Assembly: GCA_947496215.1 (NCBI GenBank)
Contig: CANMCF010000016.1
Coordinates: 1-64,000, forward strand
Origin: an uncultured Bizionia sp.
GTDB lineage: Bacteria; Bacteroidota; Bacteroidia; Flavobacteriales; Flavobacteriaceae
DNA length: 64,000 bases
Reading direction: 5' to 3'
Every line of letters begins with the position of its first letter. The stretch's first letter is position 1. This document shows positions 42,997-52,221 of this stretch, one piece after another. The position numbers and the translations under genes are program-made. Below the pieces are notes generated by a model. The model had not been told where the DNA came from. It ran no database searches and saw only the letters and a program-made list of their open reading frames with translations.

Positions 42997-45012
42997 CTAT
43001 TGCTTCTTCAATACGATTTTTTCTGCTTGCTTTTCATGGGACATTTCAAAAAACTTCTTGAATTCCAAATATTCTTCCGGCAAAATCAAAGTCTTGTTCA
43101 AATCTGTTATTACGGACACTTGTATTGTTTCTCCTTGTTCTCTTATGATATAAGAGAACTCTCCTTCGGTTCCGTTGAATTGGACTTTTGTGTTTTTAGG
43201 CAATGATTCTACAACATAACCTTCCGGTATCTTTAAATAAACTGCATATTTGCTATACGTCGGGTAAATGAAATCTATTGGATAAATCCTTGTTTCTTGC
43301 TTGAAAGGGTTTTCTTCCGAAGCCAAAAACAAAAGTGGGGATATGTACAGTTTGTCTCCTATCTCCTCTATTGCATTGTCCAACTTGAAATCGTAAGTGT
43401 AATTTATTGGTTTGCTCAACTCTTTCTTGTTTTTGACATCCAGGTTCGTAATCTCTATGTTTCCTTTGTCCTTTTCATAGTTTGACACAATGGTTTCTGT
43501 TTTGGAATCGTGGTAACGTTCTCTATAGTTCAATGCCAAATAATCCGTAAGGTGCTTCTTTATCTTACCAGAAATAGAAAGGTCGTCGGCAATGTTCACA
43601 TTCATGAAAGATATCGTTTTGGATTTCTTTTTCGGTGTTAGGTCTATCCAAGCCGAAGTTCCTTGCTTTCTCACGATTCTACCTTGCCAGTTTATCGTTT
43701 TTTCCAACAATATGTTGGGCGCTCCATAGGTGTTGACCCCATCCAACAAAACAATGTCATTGGGAACCTCTATTGCAGCTATGACATAGTTAAACCCACT
43801 AGTGGTTGGAAACAGGGGAATCCCATTGGATCTCGTGCTCAACAATACTGGACTGGCATTCAATCCTGCATGGCGTAACATCGCCACCAACATCAAATTA
43901 ATTTCTGCCACATTACCCACTCTATCCTTATAGGCCTTTTTCACACCATCGTTGACTCTATAACCTACATACTTGTTCCATTTTATTTTAGATCTGACGA
44001 AATCATATATCAATGCTACTTTTTTGATTGGATCATCAACTCCATCGAGTAGTGCATTCACATCACTTTCAAAATACTTGGTCTTCCCTAGTTGCCCTCC
44101 AAAGGATTCACTCTCATTTATCGTCTTTGAAACTTGCTCCCAACTTGTCGAATAGTTCTTGATTTCTCTATTTGGACCATTGTATGCTGCATATTCCCAT
44201 ACCAGTTTTGCTCTATAGATGTCCAGTTCCTTAACAAAAGATTCTTCCTTCAACGCAGGAACGTTTGTTTCATCTACCACCGTTTTGAATTCCTTGAATT
44301 CCCAATCTGAATAATCTCTATTTGAATTTATCTTCCCCATACCTCCTGAAGTACGTGACTTGCTTACCAGTGTTTCTTTTCTATTAACCTGCGTATCCTC
44401 TATTTTTGGAAAATAGATCGCTTTGGGGTTTTGTAGTTTATTGAATACAAAGAATTCTGGAATTTTGACATTGATATCGAGTTTTTTTATTGGGATCGTG
44501 TATTGCAAATCGATGTCATCGATTTGTATGTATGGTGATTCTATGCGATATCTGAACTCTATGACACAACCTTCTTTGACATTGGGCATCGTGAATGTCT
44601 TAGTCGCCCAGTATTTATTGTTTTTTTCCTCGAATATACTTTCCTTCTTGATCTTCGTCTTTTTGACTTTACCATCTTCTAGTGTGTATGTATAGGCAGA
44701 CAAGTTCAAAAAATCCTCGCTCTTCGAACTGGATCTATCATATAATCTCACCTTTTTCGTGGCCCAACCAAACCCTTCCTTGTTATATATCTTTATACGT
44801 TCTTGCACTTCTCTAACTTGCCTGAAACCATCACCGCTCTTATACTCATAAGCTATGGTCTCCTTCTTGTATAGAACAACAGCATCTGCTTCTGGATCTT
44901 CCGCATAACTCTTTTCCATCAACTCTTCCTTACTCACTTTTCCAAACTTGTAGTTTTGTGAAAAACCAATGCTGGATATTAATATAAATACAATTACTAC
45001 TGCTTTCCTCAT
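42997..45012 (-). CDS. DUF3857/transglutaminase-like protein lacking the catalytic Cys
   Basis: The 671-residue exported protein has a signal peptide (IGFSQ, about 19), an N-terminal DUF3857 beta domain (about 60-210) and a transglutaminase-like fold (about 270-400). In the latter the normal GDCK(A/D) is replaced by GNVAEIN, and the His-containing strand reads GFNYVIAAI. It should therefore be catalytically inactive. It is a tandem paralogue of the next gene upstream (2-base gap). Substrates are unknown. Confidence 0.85.
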   Translation of the reverse strand: MRKAVVIVFILISSIGFSQNYKFGKVSKEELMEKSYAEDPEADAVVLYKKETIAYEYKSGDGFRQVREVQERIKIYNKEGFGWATKKVRLYDRSSSKSEDFLNLSAYTYTLEDGKVKKTKIKKESIFEEKNNKYWATKTFTMPNVKEGCVIEFRYRIESPYIQIDDIDLQYTIPIKKLDINVKIPEFFVFNKLQNPKAIYFPKIEDTQVNRKETLVSKSRTSGGMGKINSNRDYSDWEFKEFKTVVDETNVPALKEESFVKELDIYRAKLVWEYAAYNGPNREIKNYSTSWEQVSKTINESESFGGQLGKTKYFESDVNALLDGVDDPIKKVALIYDFVRSKIKWNKYVGYRVNDGVKKAYKDRVGNVAEINLMLVAMLRHAGLNASPVLLSTRSNGIPLFPTTSGFNYVIAAIEVPNDIVLLDGVNTYGAPNILLEKTINWQGRIVRKQGTSAWIDLTPKKKSKTISFMNVNIADDLSISGKIKKHLTDYLALNYRERYHDSKTETIVSNYEKDKGNIEITNLDVKNKKELSKPINYTYDFKLDNAIEEIGDKLYISPLLFLASEENPFKQETRIYPIDFIYPTYSKYAVYLKIPEGYVVESLPKNTKVQFNGTEGEFSYIIREQGETIQVSVITDLNKTLILPEEYLEFKKFFEMSHEKQAEKIVLKKQ

Positions 45013-45014
45013 AA

Positions 45015-46913
45015 TTAATTGATTCTTTTTAATGCTATTTTAGACTTGTCGTGCTTTACTATCTTTAAATGGAAATCCCTGAATCCGGAATAGTCTTCCT
45101 TTTTGTATTGGCCTTTGTTCATAATCAATGTTCTCTTGTAAACAAGTAGGTTATCGGATTTTTTTTCAATGGAAACAGAATACTCCCCAAATTCATTTTT
45201 TATGGAAACTGGCTTCATCAAAGCTTCTATCTCCAATGTTTCTGGCAACGTTATCTCATATTCGTCGACATCCGTGTAACCCCTATCTACCTCAAAAGCC
45301 ATTTTTCTATTTTTATATCTTGGGGGAGCATATGTTTTCTTATTGAACATATTGGGCGCAAACAATATTCTACCTCCAACTTTTGAAGCATACTTACTGG
45401 CTGCAACATCCACCTTTTCAGTAAAAATGATGTCTTCCTTATTGTTGTCAAGGGCTATGGCAAGTACTTCCAAATTGTTTATGTTATCAAAATATTCCTT
45501 GTAATACAAGCTTTTACCTTTTTCATCCTCATCTTCAATTCTATTATAATGATCATATTGTGTCCCTTCGGATGCTATTTGTACTTGAGCAGAAATGCTA
45601 CCATTTTCATCAAGATTCACCTTGGCATTCGTAGTTTGCAAATTCCCTTTCGTTTCATACACTTTCGTATGAATTATTTTGCCTCCCTCGGGAGTAATCA
45701 CCAATGCATCCCTGTCGTCCGTAAAATTGGCATTGTACCCGAACGGGCTTGTTTGACTGGTACATTCCAACCAGACATAATCTTCTTCGTTAGGTATCGC
45801 CAATATGACATGATTGCCTTCTGTTGCCGAGAACTCCTTGTCAATGTTTCTCAAATTGTCATCTCCATAAATAACGGTATAGTAAGACTCCACATTTACC
45901 TCATCCAGCAACGCTTTGGTGTAATTAGTCAAAGCTTTGCAATCTCCATAGCCCAACCTATCCACATCGCTTGCCAACATTGGCTTCCACCCTCCAATCC
46001 CAACTTGAACACTGATGTATCTGGTTTTGTCCTGCATATACTTATATATCAATTTCGCCTTTTCCATATCGGTTGTTTCATTTTTTGTCAAGAATTTCAC
46101 CTCGTCTTTGACCGCTTGTGGCAACTCTTGCGTATCCGACACCAATTTGTCGTTCATCCATTTCCCAAAGTCAGTCCAATTCGTGTTTACTCCATCTACT
46201 CCTTCCATCACGAATTTGGTCAAGGCCACTCTTAAAAAAGGAGCATATGTCTTGAATGCTGGCGCATAGGCCTCGCCTTTTATTGCTTTCAAGTTTTTAG
46301 CCAGATAATCGAACTCACCTATTTCTTCTATTCCATAATTTTCAAAATTCGTAGTCTTGACCTTTAAATCCACTCCCGATGTATTTATGATCTTATAACT
46401 TGCATTTTCCGTGCTCACATAAAACCCTTCAATTGGTCTCCATCCTGGAACAAAAGCTGTTGACTTGTACTCGATTTCTTTTTCCAAGACTACAGTGTAT
46501 GGATAGTTGATTGGGGTATGATTTAGGTATTTGATCCTACTATCCGAATATAGCGTCCCTCCGGAGACAGCACTGACATCCTCAAACTCCTTCTTCTTCA
46601 CCTTCTTTATTTCCTTTCCAAAGGCGTTGTATATGACAGCTTCCAATTTCCTTATGTTTATGTTGTTGTCATAGTGCACCACTGCTCCTATGTCCGAGTT
46701 GCCTGCTTCGCTTAGAACTGTAACTATTCTTTTGCTTCTATGCAACAACCTATTGTGAGCCTTTACTTCTATGAGGTTGTCATACAAACGCACCACAGCA
46801 TTTGCATTTTCCTTCAAATCATCATCTATGGTCAATGCCAGTAATTTTTCTTGAGAATATGTGGTAAGGAAAATGAGTGTGAAAGCTATGCTTAGCGAAG
46901 TCTTTATTTGCAT
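45015..46913 (-). CDS. DUF3857 and transglutaminase-like domain protein
   Basis: The 632-residue exported protein has a signal peptide (TTYSQ, about 21), a DUF3857 domain and a transglutaminase-like domain. The domain has a visible catalytic set: Cys in LGYGDCKALTNY, His in EGNHVILAI and an acidic residue in VWLECTSQTS. A C-terminal beta domain (DUF2569-like position) ends the protein. Only 2 bases separate it from its inactive-looking paralogue, so the two are probably made together and may act as a pair. Confidence 0.87.
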   Translation of the reverse strand: MQIKTSLSIAFTLIFLTTYSQEKLLALTIDDDLKENANAVVRLYDNLIEVKAHNRLLHRSKRIVTVLSEAGNSDIGAVVHYDNNINIRKLEAVIYNAFGKEIKKVKKKEFEDVSAVSGGTLYSDSRIKYLNHTPINYPYTVVLEKEIEYKSTAFVPGWRPIEGFYVSTENASYKIINTSGVDLKVKTTNFENYGIEEIGEFDYLAKNLKAIKGEAYAPAFKTYAPFLRVALTKFVMEGVDGVNTNWTDFGKWMNDKLVSDTQELPQAVKDEVKFLTKNETTDMEKAKLIYKYMQDKTRYISVQVGIGGWKPMLASDVDRLGYGDCKALTNYTKALLDEVNVESYYTVIYGDDNLRNIDKEFSATEGNHVILAIPNEEDYVWLECTSQTSPFGYNANFTDDRDALVITPEGGKIIHTKVYETKGNLQTTNAKVNLDENGSISAQVQIASEGTQYDHYNRIEDEDEKGKSLYYKEYFDNINNLEVLAIALDNNKEDIIFTEKVDVAASKYASKVGGRILFAPNMFNKKTYAPPRYKNRKMAFEVDRGYTDVDEYEITLPETLEIEALMKPVSIKNEFGEYSVSIEKKSDNLLVYKRTLIMNKGQYKKEDYSGFRDFHLKIVKHDKSKIALKRIN

Positions 46914-46981
46914 TTAAGTAGTTTAAGTGGTAAATATATGTGCATTCAATTGGTAGATTGTTACAAATTTCACCGTTATAT

Positions 46982-47434
46982 TTATTCTTTGTTTTTAGAA
47001 TCGATGATTATGGTCACTGGCCCATCGTTTAACAAGGCGACTTTCATATCTGCTCCGAACTCTCCTGTTTGAATTGACTTCCCCAAATCCAATTCTATCT
47101 GCTTCACAAAGGATTCATACAACGGAATTGCTATTTCTGGTTTTGCTGCCTTGATATAGCTTGGCCTATTCCCTTTTTTGGTGCTGGCGTGCAATGTAAA
47201 TTGACTTACGACAATGACGTCTCCATCAGTTTCCATGATCGATTTGTTCATCACCCCATTTTCATCTCCAAAAACGCGAAGGTTCTTTATCTTGTTGGAC
47301 AACCAATTAATGTCTTCCTTGGTATCCTCAACAACTACTCCCAATAAAATCAAAAGTCCACCTTCTATCGAGGCTACTTTTTTATTGTTTATGGTTACAC
47401 TGGCATTTGCCACTCTTTGGACAACTACTTTCAT
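46982..47434 (-). CDS. dtd: D-aminoacyl-tRNA deacylase
   Basis: The 150-residue enzyme removes D-amino acids (and glycine from tRNA-Ala) from mischarged tRNAs. Both active-site signatures are visible: SQFTLHA (about 78-84) and NDGPVTIIID (about 137-146), with GxPSY in KKGNRPSYIKAA. It lies 29 bases downstream of rsgA. Confidence 0.95.
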   Translation of the reverse strand: MKVVVQRVANASVTINNKKVASIEGGLLILLGVVVEDTKEDINWLSNKIKNLRVFGDENGVMNKSIMETDGDVIVVSQFTLHASTKKGNRPSYIKAAKPEIAIPLYESFVKQIELDLGKSIQTGEFGADMKVALLNDGPVTIIIDSKNKE

Positions 47435-47463
47435 CCCTATAAATCCCTTTGATTAAGTTAATG

Positions 47464-48414
47464 TCATTCTTTATCCCAGATGTCGGTTCTATAATGTTGC
47501 TCGTCTCCTTCTATTATCTGTTTGTAACTGTTGTACCTTGATGCAGCTACCTCGTTCTTGTCCAGAGCCTTTTTTACAGCACATTTTGGTTCTTCCAAGT
47601 GCAAGCAATTATTAAATTTACAATCTTGCTTCAGTGCAAAGAACTCAGGAAAATAATCTCCTATTTCCTCCTTTTCCATATCCACCACCCCAAAACCTTT
47701 GATACCAGGTGTGTCTATTATTTTGGCATTGAAACTCAAATCGAACATTTCTGCAAATGTCGTTGTATGTTGCCCTTGCATATGTTGAGCGGAGATTGCT
47801 TTTGTCTTCAAATCCAAATTGGGCTCTATGCTATTCACCAAAGTAGATTTACCAACGCCAGAATGTCCAGTAAACATACTTACCTTCCCTTCCATCAAGG
47901 CTTTCACCTTCTCTATGTTTTCCCCTGTCTTTGCAGAGATATCGATGCATTCATACCCTATCTCACGATAGACGTGAGCAAGGTATTTTACTTCCATCAT
48001 CGTCTCTTCATCATACGCATCTACTTTATTGAAAAGCAATATCGTCTTTATGGAGTAGGCTTCCGCAGTTACCAAAAACCGATCTATGAAGCTTGTAAAT
48101 GTAGGAGGATTGTCTATGGTAACCAATAAGAATACTTGATCTATGTTGGATGCTATGATATGCGTTTGCTTGGATAGATTCACAGATTTACGAACGATGT
48201 AATTCTCTCGATCATGAATATTGTTGATAACCCCTGTTTCTTGATCACTCTTGGTATCTAAATCAAAATCCACAAAATCTCCAACAGCAATGGGATTGGT
48301 GCTTTTTATTCCTTGCAATCTAAATTTACCTTTTATACGGCATTCGTAAATTGCTCCTAATTCGGTTTTAACGGTATACCAACTCCCCGTAGATTTATAT
48401 ACTAATCCTGTCAT
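47464..48414 (-). CDS. rsgA: Ribosome small subunit-dependent GTPase A
   Basis: The 316-residue circularly permuted GTPase helps mature the 30S subunit. It has an N-terminal OB domain, the permuted GTPase motifs NKVDAYDE (G4) before the P-loop TGHSGVGKSTL (G1), DTPGIKGFG (G3) and a C-terminal zinc motif CKFNNCLHLEEPKC. It is the first gene of a minus-strand group with dtd. Confidence 0.96.
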   Translation of the reverse strand: MTGLVYKSTGSWYTVKTELGAIYECRIKGKFRLQGIKSTNPIAVGDFVDFDLDTKSDQETGVINNIHDRENYIVRKSVNLSKQTHIIASNIDQVFLLVTIDNPPTFTSFIDRFLVTAEAYSIKTILLFNKVDAYDEETMMEVKYLAHVYREIGYECIDISAKTGENIEKVKALMEGKVSMFTGHSGVGKSTLVNSIEPNLDLKTKAISAQHMQGQHTTTFAEMFDLSFNAKIIDTPGIKGFGVVDMEKEEIGDYFPEFFALKQDCKFNNCLHLEEPKCAVKKALDKNEVAASRYNSYKQIIEGDEQHYRTDIWDKE

Positions 48415-48459
48415 TCATTTGTTTATAATGCAAAATAACGATTTTTATACCGAATTATC

Positions 48460-49128
48460 TCAACCTACAATTGCTTTTTTGGTAGGCAACCTCTTTCCAT
48501 CTACCATTGTATTAACAATATACATTCCAGTAGGGTACGGAGACAAATCTATTTCCAACCGTTTATTTCCATTTCGAAAACTCTTGATTAGAATCATTTG
48601 ACCTAAAATATCGGTTACTTGCACCTCTACTTCTCCATACCTTCTATGCAAATTCAACGTAAAAACACCTCTTGGTGATGGATTTGGATATAATTTCAAC
48701 CCGCTGGGACTATAGACTTCTTCATTTGTCTTCACATCTTTTCCCAAAACACTACACTCAATATTGCACCCTATTGAAAAACAACTTGTAGTCAACCTAC
48801 ACCCTTTGAGTTTAGTTGCGACAATGACGACTTCATCCAAAGCCATATTGCTTTCCAGAATAACAGCCAAGCCTCTTTGTTCATCTATTGTCACATATTT
48901 TGTTTCGAATCCAACATGGGATATTGATAGCTCGTCGTTCTTTTTGGCGGTTATCTCAAAATAGCCTTCATTGTCTGTTACCGTACCTTTCTGACTTTCA
49001 TTGATCAGGATATTGACATCGGGAAGCACTCCGGCATCATCAGATACAATTCCAGTGATTGTAGTTTGCGACATCATTGTATTGGTGCTACAGATTAAAA
49101 TGAGTAAAAAAGATAAAATATGTTTCAT
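48460..49128 (-). CDS. Carboxypeptidase-regulatory-like protein with type IX sorting domain
   Basis: The 222-residue secreted protein has a signal peptide (TMMSQ, about 21), a carboxypeptidase-regulatory-like domain (about 22-95, ending in LDEVVIVATK) and a short Cys-rich linker with five cysteines in 17 residues (CRLTTSCFSIGCNIECS). A C-terminal T9SS type A sorting domain (about 145-222, LKLYPNPSPRGVFTLNL and ending KKAIVG) completes it. The first half resembles the start of a TonB-dependent receptor without its plug. It should be exported and processed by the type IX secretion system. Confidence 0.78.
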   Translation of the reverse strand: MKHILSFLLILICSTNTMMSQTTITGIVSDDAGVLPDVNILINESQKGTVTDNEGYFEITAKKNDELSISHVGFETKYVTIDEQRGLAVILESNMALDEVVIVATKLKGCRLTTSCFSIGCNIECSVLGKDVKTNEEVYSPSGLKLYPNPSPRGVFTLNLHRRYGEVEVQVTDILGQMILIKSFRNGNKRLEIDLSPYPTGMYIVNTMVDGKRLPTKKAIVG

Positions 49129-49468
49129 GTTCTTATTGGTTTAGTTTGTCTTCCAAAACTATCACATATCGAAATCTCTCAAAACAGGCAATGAGCGAAC
49201 AATCGATTTGATTGAGTGAAAGCACTCTAAATGTCATAAATGATAGAATCCAAAGTTGTTATCATTATAAAATCTATTACTCTTAGTGGATTCTCTCAAC
49301 TATGACTTCCATAGTCAACACTATGAATTACTGAAGGAGGAGTTTGCATTTGCAAAATGCACCTATTTAGGATGAAGGAAGTAAAGACACATTCATTGCC
49401 TGGCATATGTTTGAGAGAACAAAATAATCTTCTTCATATTCACAACTCTACATCTGCCATAGCATTCT
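49129..49468. other. 340 bp gap without recognised genes
   Basis: Both flanking genes read leftward. The gap is AT-rich, with a small inverted repeat GCATTTGC-AAAATGC near 49348-49362. No protein-like frame or clear terminator was found. Confidence 0.4.
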
Positions 49469-50167
49469 TTAGTTTTTGTCTTCGCTTGCATTTTGATTAA
49501 TATATTTCCCCACGACGATGGCAGTGATGACAACCAAATATATTTGCCCCATCAAACCAATTAAAATAGCCGCCTTGTGTGCCAATGGAGTGGCTGGGTA
49601 CACGTCTCCATAGCCTATGGTCAACAATGTCACATAGCTAAAGTACATTAACCCTTCTGTTATGGATTGTGCTCCTTTCGTCAAGATTCCATGAAAAGAC
49701 TCCGGGTGTCCCATTTCTATGCTTATGCAAATGAAAAAACCAATGAGTCCCAACGAGACATAACCACTGACAAGTCCGAAAATAACATTCTTATTTACAT
49801 TCTTCGCTTGCCATACTTGTTTTATGATTTGGAATGTAACTACGACGTAAAACAAGAAATACGTTGCAATTCTAATAAATTTGAAAGTTTTTCCTTCATT
49901 TCCATCTATTAGGCTGGATCCCAAAACAATACTTGTGATGGCAAGTAGTCCCACAAAAAACCACATTAACTTCCTGTTATGGGATATCAATAAAATTCCT
50001 GTCAATACATTGATCTGAAATAAAATTGGAGATAGTACAGCATCGAACAATTGAGGTGTAAATATCAACGACCCGAACAATATTGTAATTTGACTGAAAA
50101 AGAAAAGTTCAAATCTGTTTATGTATAGTTTTTGTAACATCTTATGAATACTAGTTAATGGCATCAT
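49469..50167 (-). CDS. Potassium-type ion channel
   Basis: The 232-residue membrane protein has about six hydrophobic helices. A single pore motif TIGYGD (in LLTIGYGDVYPATPLAHKA, about 190) is the potassium selectivity filter. The pore helix is preceded by YFSYVTL. No regulatory domain follows, and the protein ends soon after the last helix. The start is uncertain, since Met1, Met2 and Met10 are all possible. Confidence 0.82.
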   Translation of the reverse strand: MMPLTSIHKMLQKLYINRFELFFFSQITILFGSLIFTPQLFDAVLSPILFQINVLTGILLISHNRKLMWFFVGLLAITSIVLGSSLIDGNEGKTFKFIRIATYFLFYVVVTFQIIKQVWQAKNVNKNVIFGLVSGYVSLGLIGFFICISIEMGHPESFHGILTKGAQSITEGLMYFSYVTLLTIGYGDVYPATPLAHKAAILIGLMGQIYLVVITAIVVGKYINQNASEDKN

Positions 50168-50200
50168 AAATATAAAGATTATTTAATCTGAAAGGCTATG

Positions 50201-50227
50201 AAAAAACCTCACAACTTGTGAGGTTTT
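50201..50227 (-). terminator. Terminator of the aromatic amino acid operon
   Basis: The stem AAAACCTCACA/TGTGAGGTTTT with a 3-base loop is followed on the minus strand by T residues. It lies 32 bases past the end of the DAHP synthase gene. Confidence 0.85.
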
Positions 50228-50258
50228 CATTTTTATATCGATCAAATCAAAAACTTGC

Positions 50259-51341
50259 CTATCCTTTGATTATTTTCTCCTGATGGTTGATGGATTCCTG
50301 GTGAATGGCTTTGAACATCTTGAGTATGAATTCCTCACTCAATCCTTTTTGTTCTCCTTCAAGCACCATCTTTCCTAAGATTTCATTCCAACGCTTACTC
50401 TGTAAAACAGCAACGTTTCTCTGCTTCTTGAGAGCTCCTATGCCATCGGCTACCTTCATACGCTTTCCTATCAAGTCAATGATTTGGTTATCGACAACAT
50501 CAATTTGCGCTCTAAGGTTATCCAATTCGTTGTTATACTCTGCCTCGGGATCAGTTTCTTTTCTAATACGCAAATCCTTCATCATTTGTACCAATGTCGT
50601 TGGTGTTACCTGTTGAGCAGCATCACTCCAAGCATTGTCTGGATCCGTGTGTGTCTCTATCATCAATCCATCGAAATTCAAATCCAAGGCCGTCTGGGAT
50701 ACATCGAAAACCATATCGCGTTTACCCGTAATATGCGAAGGGTCGTTAATTAAAGGCAAATCTGGGAATCTATTTTGAAATTCAATTGCCAATTGCCATT
50801 CAGGAATGTTTCTGTATTTTGTTTTTTCGTATGTAGAAAACCCTCTATGTATGGCTCCCAGGTTTTTAATCCCGGCAGTATACAATCTCTCAATTCCTCC
50901 CAACCACAATGCTATGTCTGGGTTTACTGGATTCTTTACCAGTACCGTCTTGTCTGTTCCTGCCAATGCATCAGCCAATTCTTGCATTATAAAAGGGCTA
51001 ACCGTAGAGCGTGCTCCTATCCACAACAAATCGACATCATGCTCTATTGCCAATTTCACGTGTGCAGCATTGGCTACCTCGGTGCAGGTTTTCATTCCTG
51101 TTTCCTCCTTTACCTTTTGTAGCCATTTCAAACCTAAGGCTCCTACACCTTCAAACATTCCAGGGCGTGTTCTTGGCTTCCAAATACCAGCTCTAAAGTA
51201 GCTTACGTCCGTGTTTTTGAGCTCATGGGCAATTTTCAGTACTTGTTCTTCTGTTTCAGCGCTGCAAGGTCCAGCGATAACTAATGGGTGGTCTAATTTT
51301 AAATCGTCTAACCACGTTCTCATTTCTTTTTTATTTTCCAT
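50259..51341 (-). CDS. Bifunctional DAHP synthase/chorismate mutase
   Basis: The 360-residue fusion has an N-terminal type I-beta DAHP synthase (1-260: VIAGPCSAET, FRAGIWKPRTRPG, LPLINDPSHITGKR, METHTDPDNAWSDA as MIETHTDP). A C-terminal AroQ chorismate mutase follows (about 270-355: ELDNLRAQIDVVDNQIIDLI, KRMKVADGIGALK). The C-terminal placement of the mutase is the arrangement known from Bacteroidota. There the mutase also serves as a regulatory domain. It is the last gene of the operon led by pheA, 25 bases after tyrA. Confidence 0.95.
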   Translation of the reverse strand: MENKKEMRTWLDDLKLDHPLVIAGPCSAETEEQVLKIAHELKNTDVSYFRAGIWKPRTRPGMFEGVGALGLKWLQKVKEETGMKTCTEVANAAHVKLAIEHDVDLLWIGARSTVSPFIMQELADALAGTDKTVLVKNPVNPDIALWLGGIERLYTAGIKNLGAIHRGFSTYEKTKYRNIPEWQLAIEFQNRFPDLPLINDPSHITGKRDMVFDVSQTALDLNFDGLMIETHTDPDNAWSDAAQQVTPTTLVQMMKDLRIRKETDPEAEYNNELDNLRAQIDVVDNQIIDLIGKRMKVADGIGALKKQRNVAVLQSKRWNEILGKMVLEGEQKGLSEEFILKMFKAIHQESINHQEKIIKG

Positions 51342-51366
51342 CTTAATCTATTTTACCCTTTCGGGT

Positions 51367-52221
51367 TTAACTTATTCCGTTTAATATTTGTTTTATATAA
51401 TTGGTATCTTTCATTTCGTTGTAGACTCCATCAAAATCATCCTTTTCCATCATTTCCTTGAACTGTGTCAGGTTCGTTATGTAATCTTCCAAGGTTTCGA
51501 TCACATTTTCTTTGTTCTGTTTGAAAATGGGCGTCCACATGGCTGGAGAACTTTTTGCCAAACGTACCGTTGATTCGAATCCACTACCTGCCATATCGAA
51601 GATGTCACGTTCATTCTTTTCCTTTTCTATAACCGTCTTACCCAACATGAATGAGCTTATGTGTGATAAATGCGACATATATGCAATGTGCTTGTCATGG
51701 GACTCTGGATTCATATAACGCATTCGCATTCCAATTTCCGAGAACAGTTTCAATGCTTTTTCTTGAAGCTTGAAAGCCGTCTTCTCAACTTCGCATACAA
51801 TGTTCGTCTTATGTTCGAACAAATCATGGATGGCAGCCTTGGGTCCGGAAAACTCAGTTCCTGCTATTGGATGCATCGCCAAAAAGTTTCTACGCTTTGG
51901 ATGGTTTTCCACTATTTTGCAAATATCGAGTTTGGTAGAGCCTACGTCTACTACCAATCCAAAATCCGAAATGGTGTCCAAAACCTTAGGCAAAAGTCTA
52001 GTTGTGGCGTCAACTGGAATCGACAATATTACCAAATCCGCATTGTCCAAATCATTTAAAGTCGCCTTGTCATCTATGACTTTCAGTTCTATAGCCTGAT
52101 TTAAATGATCTTCACTATTGTCTATCCCATAGATGGTTACTTCTGGTCTTTTTTCTTTAATGTCCAAAGCCAGACTTCCTCCTATTAAACCAACGCCTAT
52201 TATGTATATGTTCTGTATCAT
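51367..52221 (-). CDS. tyrA: Prephenate dehydrogenase
   Basis: The 284-residue protein converts prephenate to 4-hydroxyphenylpyruvate for tyrosine synthesis. It has an N-terminal Rossmann motif GVGLIGGSLALD (about 8-19), VVDVGSTK and the active-site region MHPIAGTEFSGP (about 116). There is no ACT or mutase domain. Its start overlaps the end of the aminotransferase gene by 4 bases. Confidence 0.93.
   Translation of the reverse strand: MIQNIYIIGVGLIGGSLALDIKEKRPEVTIYGIDNSEDHLNQAIELKVIDDKATLNDLDNADLVILSIPVDATTRLLPKVLDTISDFGLVVDVGSTKLDICKIVENHPKRRNFLAMHPIAGTEFSGPKAAIHDLFEHKTNIVCEVEKTAFKLQEKALKLFSEIGMRMRYMNPESHDKHIAYMSHLSHISSFMLGKTVIEKEKNERDIFDMAGSGFESTVRLAKSSPAMWTPIFKQNKENVIETLEDYITNLTQFKEMMEKDDFDGVYNEMKDTNYIKQILNGIS

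Noticed and set aside
45549-46235. 228-codon plus-strand frame opposite the first DUF3857 gene
   Set aside because: It is antisense to a gene with complete motifs; a shadow frame.
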